Below, piece by piece: positions 50,691 to 58,751 of a stretch of 64,000 nucleotides of DNA. The notes below the pieces were generated by a model. It made no database searches, was not told where the DNA came from, and was given only the letters and a program-made list of their open reading frames with translations. Each line of letters opens with the position of its first letter. Within the stretch, counting starts at the first letter, position 1. Origin of the DNA: DATKUK01 sp035530655 (lineage in GTDB: Bacteria > Planctomycetota > Phycisphaerae > UBA1845 > DATKUK01); the NCBI GenBank assembly GCA_035530655.1, contig DATKUK010000109.1, forward strand, positions 62,001-126,000, read 5' to 3'. The position numbers were made by a program, and so were the translations under genes.

Positions 50691-51383
50691 ATGAGCGCCG
50701 AACTGCTGATCTTTGCTCCCCATCCGGACGACGCCGAGTTGGGCATGGGCGGTGCCATTGCCCGGTGGGTGGCCCGGGGAAAGGGTGTCGCCGTCGTGGA
50801 TATGTCCGATGGCGAGCCGACGCCCCATGGCTCGCCTCAGGTGCGCCGCGGCGAGGTGGCTGCGGCGAGTGAGGCCCTCGGCCTGGCCCAGCGTCAGCAG
50901 CTTGACTTTGTCAATCGCCTCTTTCGGCACGACGTGGAGTCGCGGCACAAAGTCGCCGCCGTGATCCGTCATTACCGCCCCCGGGTGGTCTTCGCCCCGT
51001 TCCTGCCCGATGCGCATCCGGACCACGTGGCAGCTACGCAGATCATTCGCGACGCCTGCTTCGACGCCAAGCTGACCCGGACGGACATCCCCGGTGAACC
51101 GCATCACCCGCAGAAGGTTGTCTACTACTACTGCACGCACCTGATGGTTCATCCGCAGCCGACGTTCGTCCTCGATGTCTCGGACGTGTACGAGCAGAAG
51201 GCGGCTGCTCTGCAAGCGTATCAGTCGCAGTTCTATATCAACCGTGGTGCGGACGCTGGCCGGGTGCCGGAGATAATCCGCGTGCGAGACCGATACTTCG
51301 GCAGTCGGATCGGCGTGCAATACGGTGAGCCGTTCTTTACACACGAGTTGGTGGGGCTGGCGGACATTGGGGCCTTACTGTGA
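50691..51383 (+). CDS. LmbE/PIG-L family deacetylase (BshB1-like)
   Basis: 230 residues. FAPHPDDAELGMGG holds the HPDD zinc motif; VVDMSDGEPTPHG, DAHPDHVAAT (second His motif) and SQFYINRG follow. The pattern resembles BshB1, which removes the acetyl group from N-acetylglucosaminyl malate in bacillithiol synthesis, though related enzymes deacetylate other GlcNAc lipids. As it starts the lipid A/heptose operon, a sugar deacetylation in envelope synthesis is also possible. No other bacillithiol gene is seen nearby. Confidence 0.85.
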   Translation: MSAELLIFAPHPDDAELGMGGAIARWVARGKGVAVVDMSDGEPTPHGSPQVRRGEVAAASEALGLAQRQQLDFVNRLFRHDVESRHKVAAVIRHYRPRVVFAPFLPDAHPDHVAATQIIRDACFDAKLTRTDIPGEPHHPQKVVYYYCTHLMVHPQPTFVLDVSDVYEQKAAALQAYQSQFYINRGADAGRVPEIIRVRDRYFGSRIGVQYGEPFFTHELVGLADIGALL

Positions 51384-51470
51384 GGGTGCGTCAGGTGGGA
51401 CGGCGACCACGGCGGCGCCCAGTCGAACGTGTGATGGCGGACATACTGGCCTGATCGAGTTGGCGGTGTC

Positions 51471-52562
51471 ATGTCGGTGCCGGACGGTTGGTTCATGCGG
51501 ACAATTGCCTGCCGAACGACCGGAGCGTTGCCTTCGGTTGCCCGAGCGGGACTGACGGTGCTGTCCTGGCCGTATCGCCTGGCGGTGTCGCTGCGCAACT
51601 ACTACTACCAAACGTCAGGGATGGCCGCACACGTGCGCGTGCCGGTCATCAGCGTAGGGAACATCACCACGGGCGGCACGGGCAAGACACCGTTCGTGGC
51701 CGCTCTGTTCCACAAGCTTGTCGACATGGGTTACCGCCCGGCCATTCTGCTTCGCGGCTACAAGGCCGCGACGGGTGAGTCGGCCGACGAGACAATCGAG
51801 TTGGCCCTGGCGGTGAATTGCGACCGCATTGTGCAGAATCCGGACCGCATCGCCGGGGCCGAAGAGGCACTGCTCAGGTTCGAGGTCGATACGCTCTTGC
51901 TGGATGACGGGTTCCAGCATCGGCGGATCGCACGCGATCTGGACATCGTCCTGGTCGACGCGACCCGTCCGTTCGGCTATGGGCACCTGCTCCCGAGGGG
52001 ACTGTTGCGGGAGCCGCCCTCCAGCCTGGCGCGAGCCGATCTGATTGTGGTCACACGGTGTGATCAGGCGCCGCCGCCTGTGCTGGCTCGCCTGCACGAG
52101 CGGCTGAGCCGTCTTTCCCCGAGCACGCCGGTGGTCGAAGCGCGCCACCGGCCGACTGCGTTGGTCGGTCTGGACGGCAGCGTCAGGCATCTGCCCGGTC
52201 CGATACCCGAGCGAGTGGTCTGCGTGGCGGGCATTGCCAATCCCGCTTCCTTCGCTGCCACCGTCGGCGCGCTGGGCTCGCGAGTGGTGGCGACGCGATG
52301 GTGGCCCGACCACTATCGCTACGAACGGCGCGATCTGACGGCGCTCGGCGAACTGGCCCGTCAACACGACGCCGAGGCGCTGATAACCACGTGCAAAGAC
52401 ATGGTCAAGCTGCGGGCGCTTTCGGTCGACTGTAAGCTGCCGCTATGGGCGCTGCGGGTTACCATCGACTTGAGTCCCGAAGCCGATAGAATGCTGACCG
52501 GCTTGTTGCGGCGGGCGGTGGGTCGCGTGGGGCGTGGATTCCGCACAGCCGGCAAAGGTTGA
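51471..52562 (+). CDS. lpxK: Tetraacyldisaccharide 4'-kinase
   Basis: 363 residues. LpxK phosphorylates the 4' position of the lipid A precursor at the inner membrane. Visible are VISVGNITTGGTGKTPFVAAL (Walker A, about 59-77), RPAILLRGYKA, ADETIELAL, LLLDDGFQHRRIARDLDIVLVDATRPFGYGHLLPRGLLREP (the hallmark LpxK block with the catalytic Asp), and ALITTCKDMVKL near the end. The N terminus has a short hydrophobic part for membrane contact. The start at ATG 51471 follows a weak GGCGG stretch. The HAD-like gene starts seven bases after its stop. Confidence 0.94.
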   Translation: MSVPDGWFMRTIACRTTGALPSVARAGLTVLSWPYRLAVSLRNYYYQTSGMAAHVRVPVISVGNITTGGTGKTPFVAALFHKLVDMGYRPAILLRGYKAATGESADETIELALAVNCDRIVQNPDRIAGAEEALLRFEVDTLLLDDGFQHRRIARDLDIVLVDATRPFGYGHLLPRGLLREPPSSLARADLIVVTRCDQAPPPVLARLHERLSRLSPSTPVVEARHRPTALVGLDGSVRHLPGPIPERVVCVAGIANPASFAATVGALGSRVVATRWWPDHYRYERRDLTALGELARQHDAEALITTCKDMVKLRALSVDCKLPLWALRVTIDLSPEADRMLTGLLRRAVGRVGRGFRTAGKG

Positions 52563-52568
52563 GGCACC

Positions 52569-53411
52569 ATGAGCGGACGGGCAGTCTTCTTCAATCGCGA
52601 CGGCACGATCATTCCGGACTCCGACCTGTGTACCAGCCCCCAGCAGGCGCGCCTGTTGCCTGGCGTTGGGGCAGCCATCAAGCGGCTGCGACAAGCGGGC
52701 TTCAAGGGCGTGATGGTCACGAACCAGCCTGCGGTGGCCAGCGGGCTGTTGGACGAACAGCAGCTTTCGGCCATTCATGAGCGCTTGCAGACGGCGCTGG
52801 CCGAGCAAGGGGCGGGGTTGGACGCGGTGTACGCGTGTTCGTATGCGCCGGGGCCCGAGGCTGTCATCGAGCAATATCGCCGGGACAGCGACCTGATCAA
52901 GCCCGGGGCGGGTATGTTGCGCCAGGCGGCGGCCGAGTTGGATCTGGACCTGTCGGCCTGCTGGGTGGTTGGCAGCAAAGTCCGCGATGTCGAAGCCGGA
53001 CGGACGGCCGGGTGTCGTACGATTCTCATCGGTGACGCCCAGCAGAGCCAGTCGGTCGCGCCCGACTTTGCGGCTGCTGATCTGGCCGGCGCGGTCGAGA
53101 TCATTGTGCGCCAGCAGCCGGGCGGGCCGACCGTGCCTGCCGAGTCGCAGGACGGGCAGGATCGCATCGAGCGCCAGTTGGCCAAGGTCGCCCAACTACT
53201 GGAACAGCAGCAGCGCAGCCGCATGTATCAGGATTTCTCTCTGGCCAAGCTGACCGGTGCGGTCGTGCAGATGGTGGCCATCGGCTTGTTCGGGTGGGGG
53301 ATGCTGGCGACGGTGGACGGGCGAATCGACGCAGCGTTCGTCCGTCTGCTGTCGGCTGTATTCATGCAACTTCTTGCTACGACGCTATTTCTGCTCCATC
53401 GTCACTCCTGA
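52569..53411 (+). CDS. GmhB-like HAD phosphatase with Asn at the nucleophile and C-terminal membrane segments
   Basis: 280 residues. The first ~185 resemble GmhB (heptose-1,7-bisphosphate 7-phosphatase): FFNRDGTIIPDS, VMVTNQPAVASG, CSYAPG, LIKPGAGMLRQAA, VGSKVRDVEAGRTAGCRTILI. Motif I reads N-R-D-G-T (Asn9, Asp11), while active members have D-x-D; the codon is AAT, so the nucleophile Asp is lost. A ~45-residue helical linker leads to two hydrophobic segments (about 219-241 and 260-277), which GmhB lacks. It could be an inactive anchor or scaffold for heptose synthesis, or have altered chemistry. It lies between lpxK and waaF. Confidence 0.8.
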   Translation: MSGRAVFFNRDGTIIPDSDLCTSPQQARLLPGVGAAIKRLRQAGFKGVMVTNQPAVASGLLDEQQLSAIHERLQTALAEQGAGLDAVYACSYAPGPEAVIEQYRRDSDLIKPGAGMLRQAAAELDLDLSACWVVGSKVRDVEAGRTAGCRTILIGDAQQSQSVAPDFAAADLAGAVEIIVRQQPGGPTVPAESQDGQDRIERQLAKVAQLLEQQQRSRMYQDFSLAKLTGAVVQMVAIGLFGWGMLATVDGRIDAAFVRLLSAVFMQLLATTLFLLHRHS

Positions 53412-53426
53412 CCCGCCGCGGCGGCG

Positions 53427-53455
53427 TTGTGGGCTGTCGGCAGGGGCGTTAAAAT
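53427..53455 (+). promoter_or_regulatory. Promoter TTGTGG-17-TAAAAT
   Basis: TTGTGG at 53427-53432, 17 bases, TAAAAT at 53450-53455; just before the waaF gene starting at 53484. It may give an internal start for the heptose genes. Confidence 0.5.
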
Positions 53456-53483
53456 CTCTCACTTCGGGGACTGAGGAATCAGC

Positions 53484-54599
53484 GTGGAGCCAACTCGTAT
53501 CCTTGTGGTGTTGCCCAATTGGGTCGGTGACGTCGCCATGGCCACCCCGGCATTGTCGGCCTTGAGGCGTCGTTTCCGCCAGTCGCACATGATCCTTCTT
53601 GCCCGTCCGTACGTCGCCGACCTCTTACAGGGGGCGGACTGGATGGATGAGATACTCCTCTGGCCCGGAGGTCAGACCAAGACCACCCGCCGAGAGGGTT
53701 TTGCCCGCCTGGCCTGCGAACTGCGGCGCCGCCGAATCGATCTTGCGGTGCTGCTGGCGAATTCGTTCCGATCGGCGCTGCTGGCGTCTCTGGCGGGGGC
53801 TCGCCAGCGGGTGGGCTACGACCGGGATGGCCGTGGGTTGCTGCTGACCGACCGGTTGGTGGCGCAACGGCTTGACGGCGACTTCGTTCCGGTCCCCATG
53901 GTGCGCTATTACAACGCCATCGCGGCGTTTCTGGGCTGTCGCGAGTTTCCCGAGGGCCTGGTTCTGCCGGCCGGGCCGGAAGACGACCGGCGATTCGCCG
54001 AGATCTGCCGGCAGTACCGGGTTGGACCCAAACGTCCGCTGGTGGTGGTCAATCCGGGGGCGGCCTACGGACAGGCCAAGTGCTGGTTGCCGGCTCGCTT
54101 CGCCGAGTTGTCTGACCGGTTGATTGACACGCAGGCGGCCCAGGTGGTCGTGACGTGTGGGCCTGGAGAGGTCTCCATTGCACGGAGAATCGAGGCGAAT
54201 CTGCGACGCGAGGCGACCGTTCTGGCGGACGATCCGCTGTCGCTGCGCCAGTTGATGGGCTTGATCCGCCGGTGCGATCTGCTGGTCACGAACGACAGCG
54301 GCCCGCGTCACATCGCGGCCGCCTATGGCGTGCCGGTGGTGAGCATCTTCGGACCGACCGATCCTCGCTGGAGCGAAACCGGCTACCCGCTCGAACGCAA
54401 GGTGATCGCCGATGTGGACTGCACACACTGTATGAAACGGGTATGTCCGACGGATCACCGGTGCATGCGAGCGCTCACGGTGGAGATGGTATTGGGGCCC
54501 GCCAGCGAGCTGCTTGCCGCCCGTCGTGTGTCGCCGGTGAGCCCGGGCCCGCCCGATGATGGGAGAGCGGTTGACAACGCCGAGCAGAAAAGAGCTTGA
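53484..54599 (+). CDS. waaF: GT9 family glycosyltransferase (heptosyltransferase II type)
   Basis: 371 residues, GT-B fold. VVLPNWVGDVAMATPALSALR is the N-terminal acceptor loop of heptosyltransferases; NPGAAYGQAKCWLPARFAEL and LLVTNDSGPRHIAAAYGVPVVSIFGPTDPRWSETGYP form the donor site. The VCPTDHRCMRALTVEMV end is typical for WaaF/RfaF. It should add heptose to the inner core of LPS using ADP-heptose made by the next two genes. GTG start. Its 3' end overlaps hldE1 by 44 bases, so the latter is likely coupled. Confidence 0.88.
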   Translation: MEPTRILVVLPNWVGDVAMATPALSALRRRFRQSHMILLARPYVADLLQGADWMDEILLWPGGQTKTTRREGFARLACELRRRRIDLAVLLANSFRSALLASLAGARQRVGYDRDGRGLLLTDRLVAQRLDGDFVPVPMVRYYNAIAAFLGCREFPEGLVLPAGPEDDRRFAEICRQYRVGPKRPLVVVNPGAAYGQAKCWLPARFAELSDRLIDTQAAQVVVTCGPGEVSIARRIEANLRREATVLADDPLSLRQLMGLIRRCDLLVTNDSGPRHIAAAYGVPVVSIFGPTDPRWSETGYPLERKVIADVDCTHCMKRVCPTDHRCMRALTVEMVLGPASELLAARRVSPVSPGPPDDGRAVDNAEQKRA

Positions 54600-55590
54600 A
54601 GACTCGATCGCCGCGCTAAGCGATGCGCGGGTCGGGGTGGTCGGGGACGTGATGGCCGACATCTACGTCTCCGGGCTAACTCAGCGTGTGTCGCGCGAGG
54701 CGCCGGTGGTGGTGGTCAAGCGCGAACGGCAGTGGCTGCTGCCCGGCGGTGCGGCGAATGTCGCAGCCAACGTCGCTTCGTTGGGCGCGACGGTGGAGAT
54801 GGTGGGTATGGCCGGCGACGACGAGCCGGGCCGGGCTGTCCGGCAGGCGCTGGTCGAGCGTCGCGTGGGTACCGAGGGGTTGCTGCTGAGCAATCAGCAT
54901 CAGACCATTACCAAGACGCGGTTCCTGGCCGGTGCGCTTCATACGTCGCGGCAGCAGGTATTACGCCTGGATCGCGCCCCCGACGGCGCGCCTCTGGACT
55001 CGCTCCGCTCGTTGCTGCGTGAAAGAATCGAGCGCGTCGACGAGCGGGTCGACGCCTGGGTGGTCAGTGACTACGGCTACGGCGTGTTCGACTCTCGGTT
55101 CAAGGACATGCTGAGGCAGCTCGCCCGCGTAAAGACCGTTGTGGTCGACTCGCGCTATGACGCACGGAGTTTCGGCGGCGTGACGGTCCTCAAACCGAAC
55201 GAGGAGGAAGCGATTGAGGCTACGTCCGCCACCGACGGTTCACCCGAGCAAATGCACATCGCGGCCAGAGAGCTTGTCGACCGCCTGGAGTTGCAGGCCG
55301 TGCTCATCACACTGGGCAACCAGGGCATGTTGCTGCATCATCGCGGAGGGTCCTGCTGTTTGATCCCGGCGGTGGGGACGGACCAGATTGTCGATTTGAC
55401 CGGGGCGGGCGATACGGTGGCGGCCGTTTTCACCACGGCGATGGCGGCCGGGCGGTCCGCGCTGGAAGCCGCGCATCTGGCTAACGCGGCGGCTTCGGTC
55501 GTCGTGATGTGCGAGGGCGTGGCTACGGTCAGTCCGGCCGAGTTGAGTCGGGCAATCCGCGAGAGTGGCGTTGCCGCCGAGGTGAGGTGA
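54556..55590 (+). CDS. rfaE1: D-glycero-beta-D-manno-heptose-7-phosphate kinase (HldE domain I)
   Basis: 344 residues, PfkB/ribokinase fold. VVGDVMADIYVSGLTQRVSREAPVVVVKRER is the HldE start (D-R of the sugar site), LPGGAANVAANVASLGATVEMVGMAGDD is the first PfkB motif, WVVSDYGYGVF lies mid-chain, LKPNEEEA is the ATP-site motif and DLTGAGDTVAAVFTTAMAAG contains the catalytic Asp. It phosphorylates heptose-7-phosphate at C1. In many bacteria this domain is fused to the adenylyltransferase; here the two are separate genes. TTG at 54571 (after GGGAG) is an alternative start. The next gene overlaps its stop as TGATG. Confidence 0.93.
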   Translation: MMGERLTTPSRKELEDSIAALSDARVGVVGDVMADIYVSGLTQRVSREAPVVVVKRERQWLLPGGAANVAANVASLGATVEMVGMAGDDEPGRAVRQALVERRVGTEGLLLSNQHQTITKTRFLAGALHTSRQQVLRLDRAPDGAPLDSLRSLLRERIERVDERVDAWVVSDYGYGVFDSRFKDMLRQLARVKTVVVDSRYDARSFGGVTVLKPNEEEAIEATSATDGSPEQMHIAARELVDRLELQAVLITLGNQGMLLHHRGGSCCLIPAVGTDQIVDLTGAGDTVAAVFTTAMAAGRSALEAAHLANAAASVVVMCEGVATVSPAELSRAIRESGVAAEVR

Positions 55591-56075
55591 TGACGGCCCG
55601 GATTGTCACCGATCTCAAGAAGTTGCGGGCAGAGCTGGATGGCCTGCGGGCCGAGTGCAAGACGATCGTGCTGGCCAACGGAAACTTCGACCTGTGGCAC
55701 GTCGGTCACACGCGGTATCTGCGAGGCGCGGCGGCAGAGGGTGACGTGTTGGTGGTGGCGCTGAACTCGGATGAGTCGATTCGTGCCACGAAGGGCCCGG
55801 ATCGGCCAGTCCATCCGCTCGCCGAACGTATGGAGGTCGTGGCGGGCATGGCGGGGGTCGACTACGTTACCAGTTTCGATACGCCTACCTGCGACGCTCT
55901 GCTCGATGCGCTCAGGCCGCACAAGCAGGCAAAGGGTCCCGACTATACGCCCGAGAACCTGCCCGAGCGCGCGACGCTGCGGCGCATCGGCGCCGAATTG
56001 GTGATCGTGGGTGATCCCAAGGACCATTCCAGCACCGAGATTCTCGAACGGCTGCGTGCCCGATCGAGCCCCTGA
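55590..56075 (+). CDS. rfaE2: D-glycero-beta-D-manno-heptose 1-phosphate adenylyltransferase (HldE domain II)
   Basis: 161 residues. ANGNFDLWHVGHTRYLRGAAAEGD carries the nucleotidylyltransferase HxGH motif, LVVALNSDESIRATKGPDRPVHPLAERMEVVAGMAGVDYV is the core of RfaE domain II, and DHSSTEILERLRA closes the chain (normally with STT/I at the second ATP site). It makes ADP-heptose from heptose-1-phosphate, for WaaF. TGATG overlap with rfaE1 and with the kinase-like gene after it. The N of GNFD replaces the usual C of GCFD, a common variation. Confidence 0.93.
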   Translation: MTARIVTDLKKLRAELDGLRAECKTIVLANGNFDLWHVGHTRYLRGAAAEGDVLVVALNSDESIRATKGPDRPVHPLAERMEVVAGMAGVDYVTSFDTPTCDALLDALRPHKQAKGPDYTPENLPERATLRRIGAELVIVGDPKDHSSTEILERLRARSSP

Positions 56076-56989
56076 TGCCCACCTATTACGATACGGTTTG
56101 CGTGGATCCGGATTGTGCCGAATGGCTGCAAGAGCTGGGTCTGTCCACGGTGGGCGGACTGCTCGAGTGTCTTGGTGACCAGGTCGTTGCCTGGAGCCGT
56201 AGCAGCGACACGATTCGGGTGCAGGCCGGTCGGCAGACGCGGTGGGTGTACGTCAAGCGCTATCACTACTCGACACGGGCGCGGCAGATGCGTGGGCTGC
56301 TGCGAGGCGTTTTCCTTGGGGCCAGCCGGGCGAGGCGGGAGTATGTTACGCTACAGGCGATGCGGTCGGCCGGCGTCCCGGCGGTGCGCCCTATTGCTTA
56401 CGGTGAGCGGTGGCACTTGCTTCTGTTGCACAGTTGCGCGCTGGTCACCGAGGGAATACCGAATGGTCAAAGCTTGATGCGGCTTCTGCGTGGAGCCCTG
56501 GCGGATGTCGGGGTAGCCGAGGTGACCCGGGCGCGGCGGCGCCTGACGCGGGCGCTGGCCGAGCAGATCCGAGCCATGCACCAAATGGGCTATGCTCATG
56601 GAGCCCTGTTTTGGCGGAATGTCGTGGTCCGCCCGCTCGACGATGGCAGCTATGCATGTCACTTCCTCGATCCGAGCGGACGTGGCCGCATGGGGCGGCG
56701 CGGGCCCGGCGGGCGTAAGGCCGTCTGCGATATTGCCGCTCTTGCGGCGATGGCGCCTGGTCTGCTGACCCGTACCGAGTGCCTTCGGTTTGCCAAGTGG
56801 TACCTGGCGACAGACCGCCTCGACGCGGCGACGCGACGATGGATTACAAGAGTCCTAAAGATGTCGGCACGCTACCGAGATCACGAACTGTATCGTTGGC
56901 GGTTGGAGGCCCAACGCGACGGCCGCCAGGAAAGTACTCCGCCGGCGGTATGCAAAGCCAAGGTGGCGGCCGGATGGTTCGTACAATGA
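56075..56989 (+). CDS. LPS kinase-like (KdkA/WaaP family) protein, catalytic loop changed
   Basis: 304 residues. The N-lobe has WVYVKRYHY (Lys near residue 60) and RREYVTLQAMRSAGVPAVRPIAYGER, as in the lipopolysaccharide kinase family. The catalytic loop reads MGYAHGALFWRNVVV (near residue 175): His-Gly-Ala replaces His-x-Asp, so the base is missing, though Asn of the loop and HFLDPSGRG (the metal Asp) are kept. It may bind ATP or act on LPS with an altered mechanism; similar HxALFWRN variants could exist among relatives. It lies in the heptose operon with TGATG start overlap. Confidence 0.75.
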   Translation: MPTYYDTVCVDPDCAEWLQELGLSTVGGLLECLGDQVVAWSRSSDTIRVQAGRQTRWVYVKRYHYSTRARQMRGLLRGVFLGASRARREYVTLQAMRSAGVPAVRPIAYGERWHLLLLHSCALVTEGIPNGQSLMRLLRGALADVGVAEVTRARRRLTRALAEQIRAMHQMGYAHGALFWRNVVVRPLDDGSYACHFLDPSGRGRMGRRGPGGRKAVCDIAALAAMAPGLLTRTECLRFAKWYLATDRLDAATRRWITRVLKMSARYRDHELYRWRLEAQRDGRQESTPPAVCKAKVAAGWFVQ

Positions 56990-58689
56990 AGGATGGGGTC
57001 CGAGCACATCCGGATTTTAGTGAGTTGCTGCGCAAGAACGGTCTCGAGAGATTCGACGACTTCATGGGCCGTAAGATCGCCTGCGCAGGTCGCCCGGTGG
57101 GTGACGGCGGATCGAGCGTCCTGGCGCTCGACGGGTCGGACGGCCCGCGTGACCTGGTCTTCCATCGCAGCGATCGGTTGGGCTTGAGGCAGGTGTTGGA
57201 TGATCTGTCTCGGCTGCGGTTGCCGAGCGCCCCGGTCGTTCGGCAGGCGCGGGTGGCCGAGGTTTGCCGCGAGTGCGGAATCGAGGCCGTAGCGGTGGTG
57301 GCGCAGGGGTGTCGCCGTCGACTCGGGCTCGGCTGGCAGGGGTTCCTGCTGACCGAGCGGGTTCCGTTCGGGCTGAGTGTTCCGCAGGTACTGCGAGCAT
57401 GGCAAACGGACATGCCGCCGACGGCTCGGCAGGCCCATCGATTCTGCTACGAGTTGGGCCAGTTTGTGGGCCGGCTGCATCACAGTCATTTGGCTTTCGG
57501 TCGACCGAATCTTGGTCGCATCCACGCCAGCCCGCGGCGGTTTCCAAACGGCAGGGATCTATGGCGTTTCTGTCTGGCGGACTTCGAGGGGATGGTGCTG
57601 ACGTCCTCGCGACGTCGTCATCGCAGTGACCTGCGCCGGCTTCTGCGGGCGGGCAGGGCGCTGTGTCCTGCCAGACGCGACCTGCTGCGCTTCGCACTGG
57701 GTTACGTGGCTGCACGACGTGACCCACGCGTGCAGCCGCGCAAGGCGCTCGCGCACAGCTTCGCTTGGGCAAAGCGGACGTGGCGCGTCTTCGCGGCTCG
57801 GTCGGCTCCGGCGAAGCTGGACGATTTCATCCGCATAGGGCGAGTTGTCGTGCACGCGGCGTACATGCCCCTGCTCCAGGAAAACGGCATCGGCAGTTTC
57901 CGCAATGTGTTCCAGTACGAGGGCGGCGTCCGTCTGGACAAGCCCGGGTTAGGCCAAAGAGAGCGCATTCGCGTGCAACTGCCCGGTTCGGACGGACAGC
58001 CCGTGACGCTCTATCTGAAGCGATATCGCCAGCCCGGGCTGCGGGATCAGTGGCGGCGCATACTCACCTGCCGGGCAGACCACTCCACGGCATGGTGGGA
58101 GTGGCAGCAGGTGCGCCGCCTGCGTCGCGCCGGTATTCCGACGCCCACACCGGTCGCCTTCGGCGAAAAGATGGGTGGCTGGCGGGAGAAGTGCAGCTTC
58201 ATCGTGCTGGCCTCAGCCCCGGGCGAGTCGCTGGAGCGATGGGTTCCCCGTAACCTGATGGACGGACAGACAGTGGTCAGCGTCGAGGACAGGCGAAGGC
58301 TTGTTCGCCAAGTGGCTCTGCTGGCTCGCGCACTGCACCAAGCGCGCTTCTGCCACCGCGATTTGTATCTGTCGCACGTTTTTGTGGACATGACCGAGTT
58401 CAGCACGCCGAAACTGACGCTTATCGACTTACAGAGGGTGTTCCGGCCCAGGTGGCGCAAGCAGCGATGGCGCGTGAAGGATCTGGCGAGCCTGCACTTC
58501 TCGTGTCCTCGCCGGGCTGTCTCAGCCACCGACCGCCTGCGGTTTGTGCTTGCGTACCTAGCCGCCGACCGCCTGACGCCAACGGGCAAACGGCTCATTC
58601 GGCAGATCGAAACCAAGGCCGCCCGAATCGCCCGGCACAGCGCCGGCAAGGCAGCGGCAACGGTTGCCCACCCGAACGCAAATGGTTGA
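56974..58689 (+). CDS. Tandem LPS kinase-like protein, C-terminal domain active-looking
   Basis: 571 residues. Two kinase-like halves: an N-terminal one (about 1-250; DFMGRKIACAGRPVGDGGSSVLAL, LTERVPFGLSVPQVL) with no visible HRD, and a C-terminal one from about residue 270. The latter has VTLYLKRYRQPGL (Lys ~346), HRDLYLSHVFVDM (catalytic Asp ~461) and LTLIDLQRVFRP (metal Asp), the full WaaP/KdkA set. It likely phosphorylates Kdo or heptose in the inner core at the membrane. Start 56974 has AAGGTGG upstream; ATG 56986 overlaps the previous stop as ATGA and is the alternative. Confidence 0.8.
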   Translation: MVRTMKDGVRAHPDFSELLRKNGLERFDDFMGRKIACAGRPVGDGGSSVLALDGSDGPRDLVFHRSDRLGLRQVLDDLSRLRLPSAPVVRQARVAEVCRECGIEAVAVVAQGCRRRLGLGWQGFLLTERVPFGLSVPQVLRAWQTDMPPTARQAHRFCYELGQFVGRLHHSHLAFGRPNLGRIHASPRRFPNGRDLWRFCLADFEGMVLTSSRRRHRSDLRRLLRAGRALCPARRDLLRFALGYVAARRDPRVQPRKALAHSFAWAKRTWRVFAARSAPAKLDDFIRIGRVVVHAAYMPLLQENGIGSFRNVFQYEGGVRLDKPGLGQRERIRVQLPGSDGQPVTLYLKRYRQPGLRDQWRRILTCRADHSTAWWEWQQVRRLRRAGIPTPTPVAFGEKMGGWREKCSFIVLASAPGESLERWVPRNLMDGQTVVSVEDRRRLVRQVALLARALHQARFCHRDLYLSHVFVDMTEFSTPKLTLIDLQRVFRPRWRKQRWRVKDLASLHFSCPRRAVSATDRLRFVLAYLAADRLTPTGKRLIRQIETKAARIARHSAGKAAATVAHPNANG

Positions 58690-58715
58690 CGACACAAGAG
58701 GTTAGGCCATACGAT
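58686..58715 (+). promoter_or_regulatory. Promoter TTGACG-18-TACGAT for lpxD
   Basis: TTGACG at 58686-58691 (overlapping the stop of the kinase gene), 18 bases, TACGAT at 58710-58715; ~36 bases before the lpxD start. Confidence 0.6.
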
Positions 58716-58751
58716 GACGGTTTGAAACGACCGCGGGAGCAGACCGAATCG

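Noticed and set aside
27446..56075. Recurrent TGATG overlaps as a sign of recoding
   Set aside because: They are ordinary stop/start overlaps in compact operons and all downstream genes have intact starts.
58452..58751. Upstream extension of the lpxD reading frame
   Set aside because: It overlaps the end of the kinase gene, and the LpxD family starts at the MCHTLQELAEHL region.
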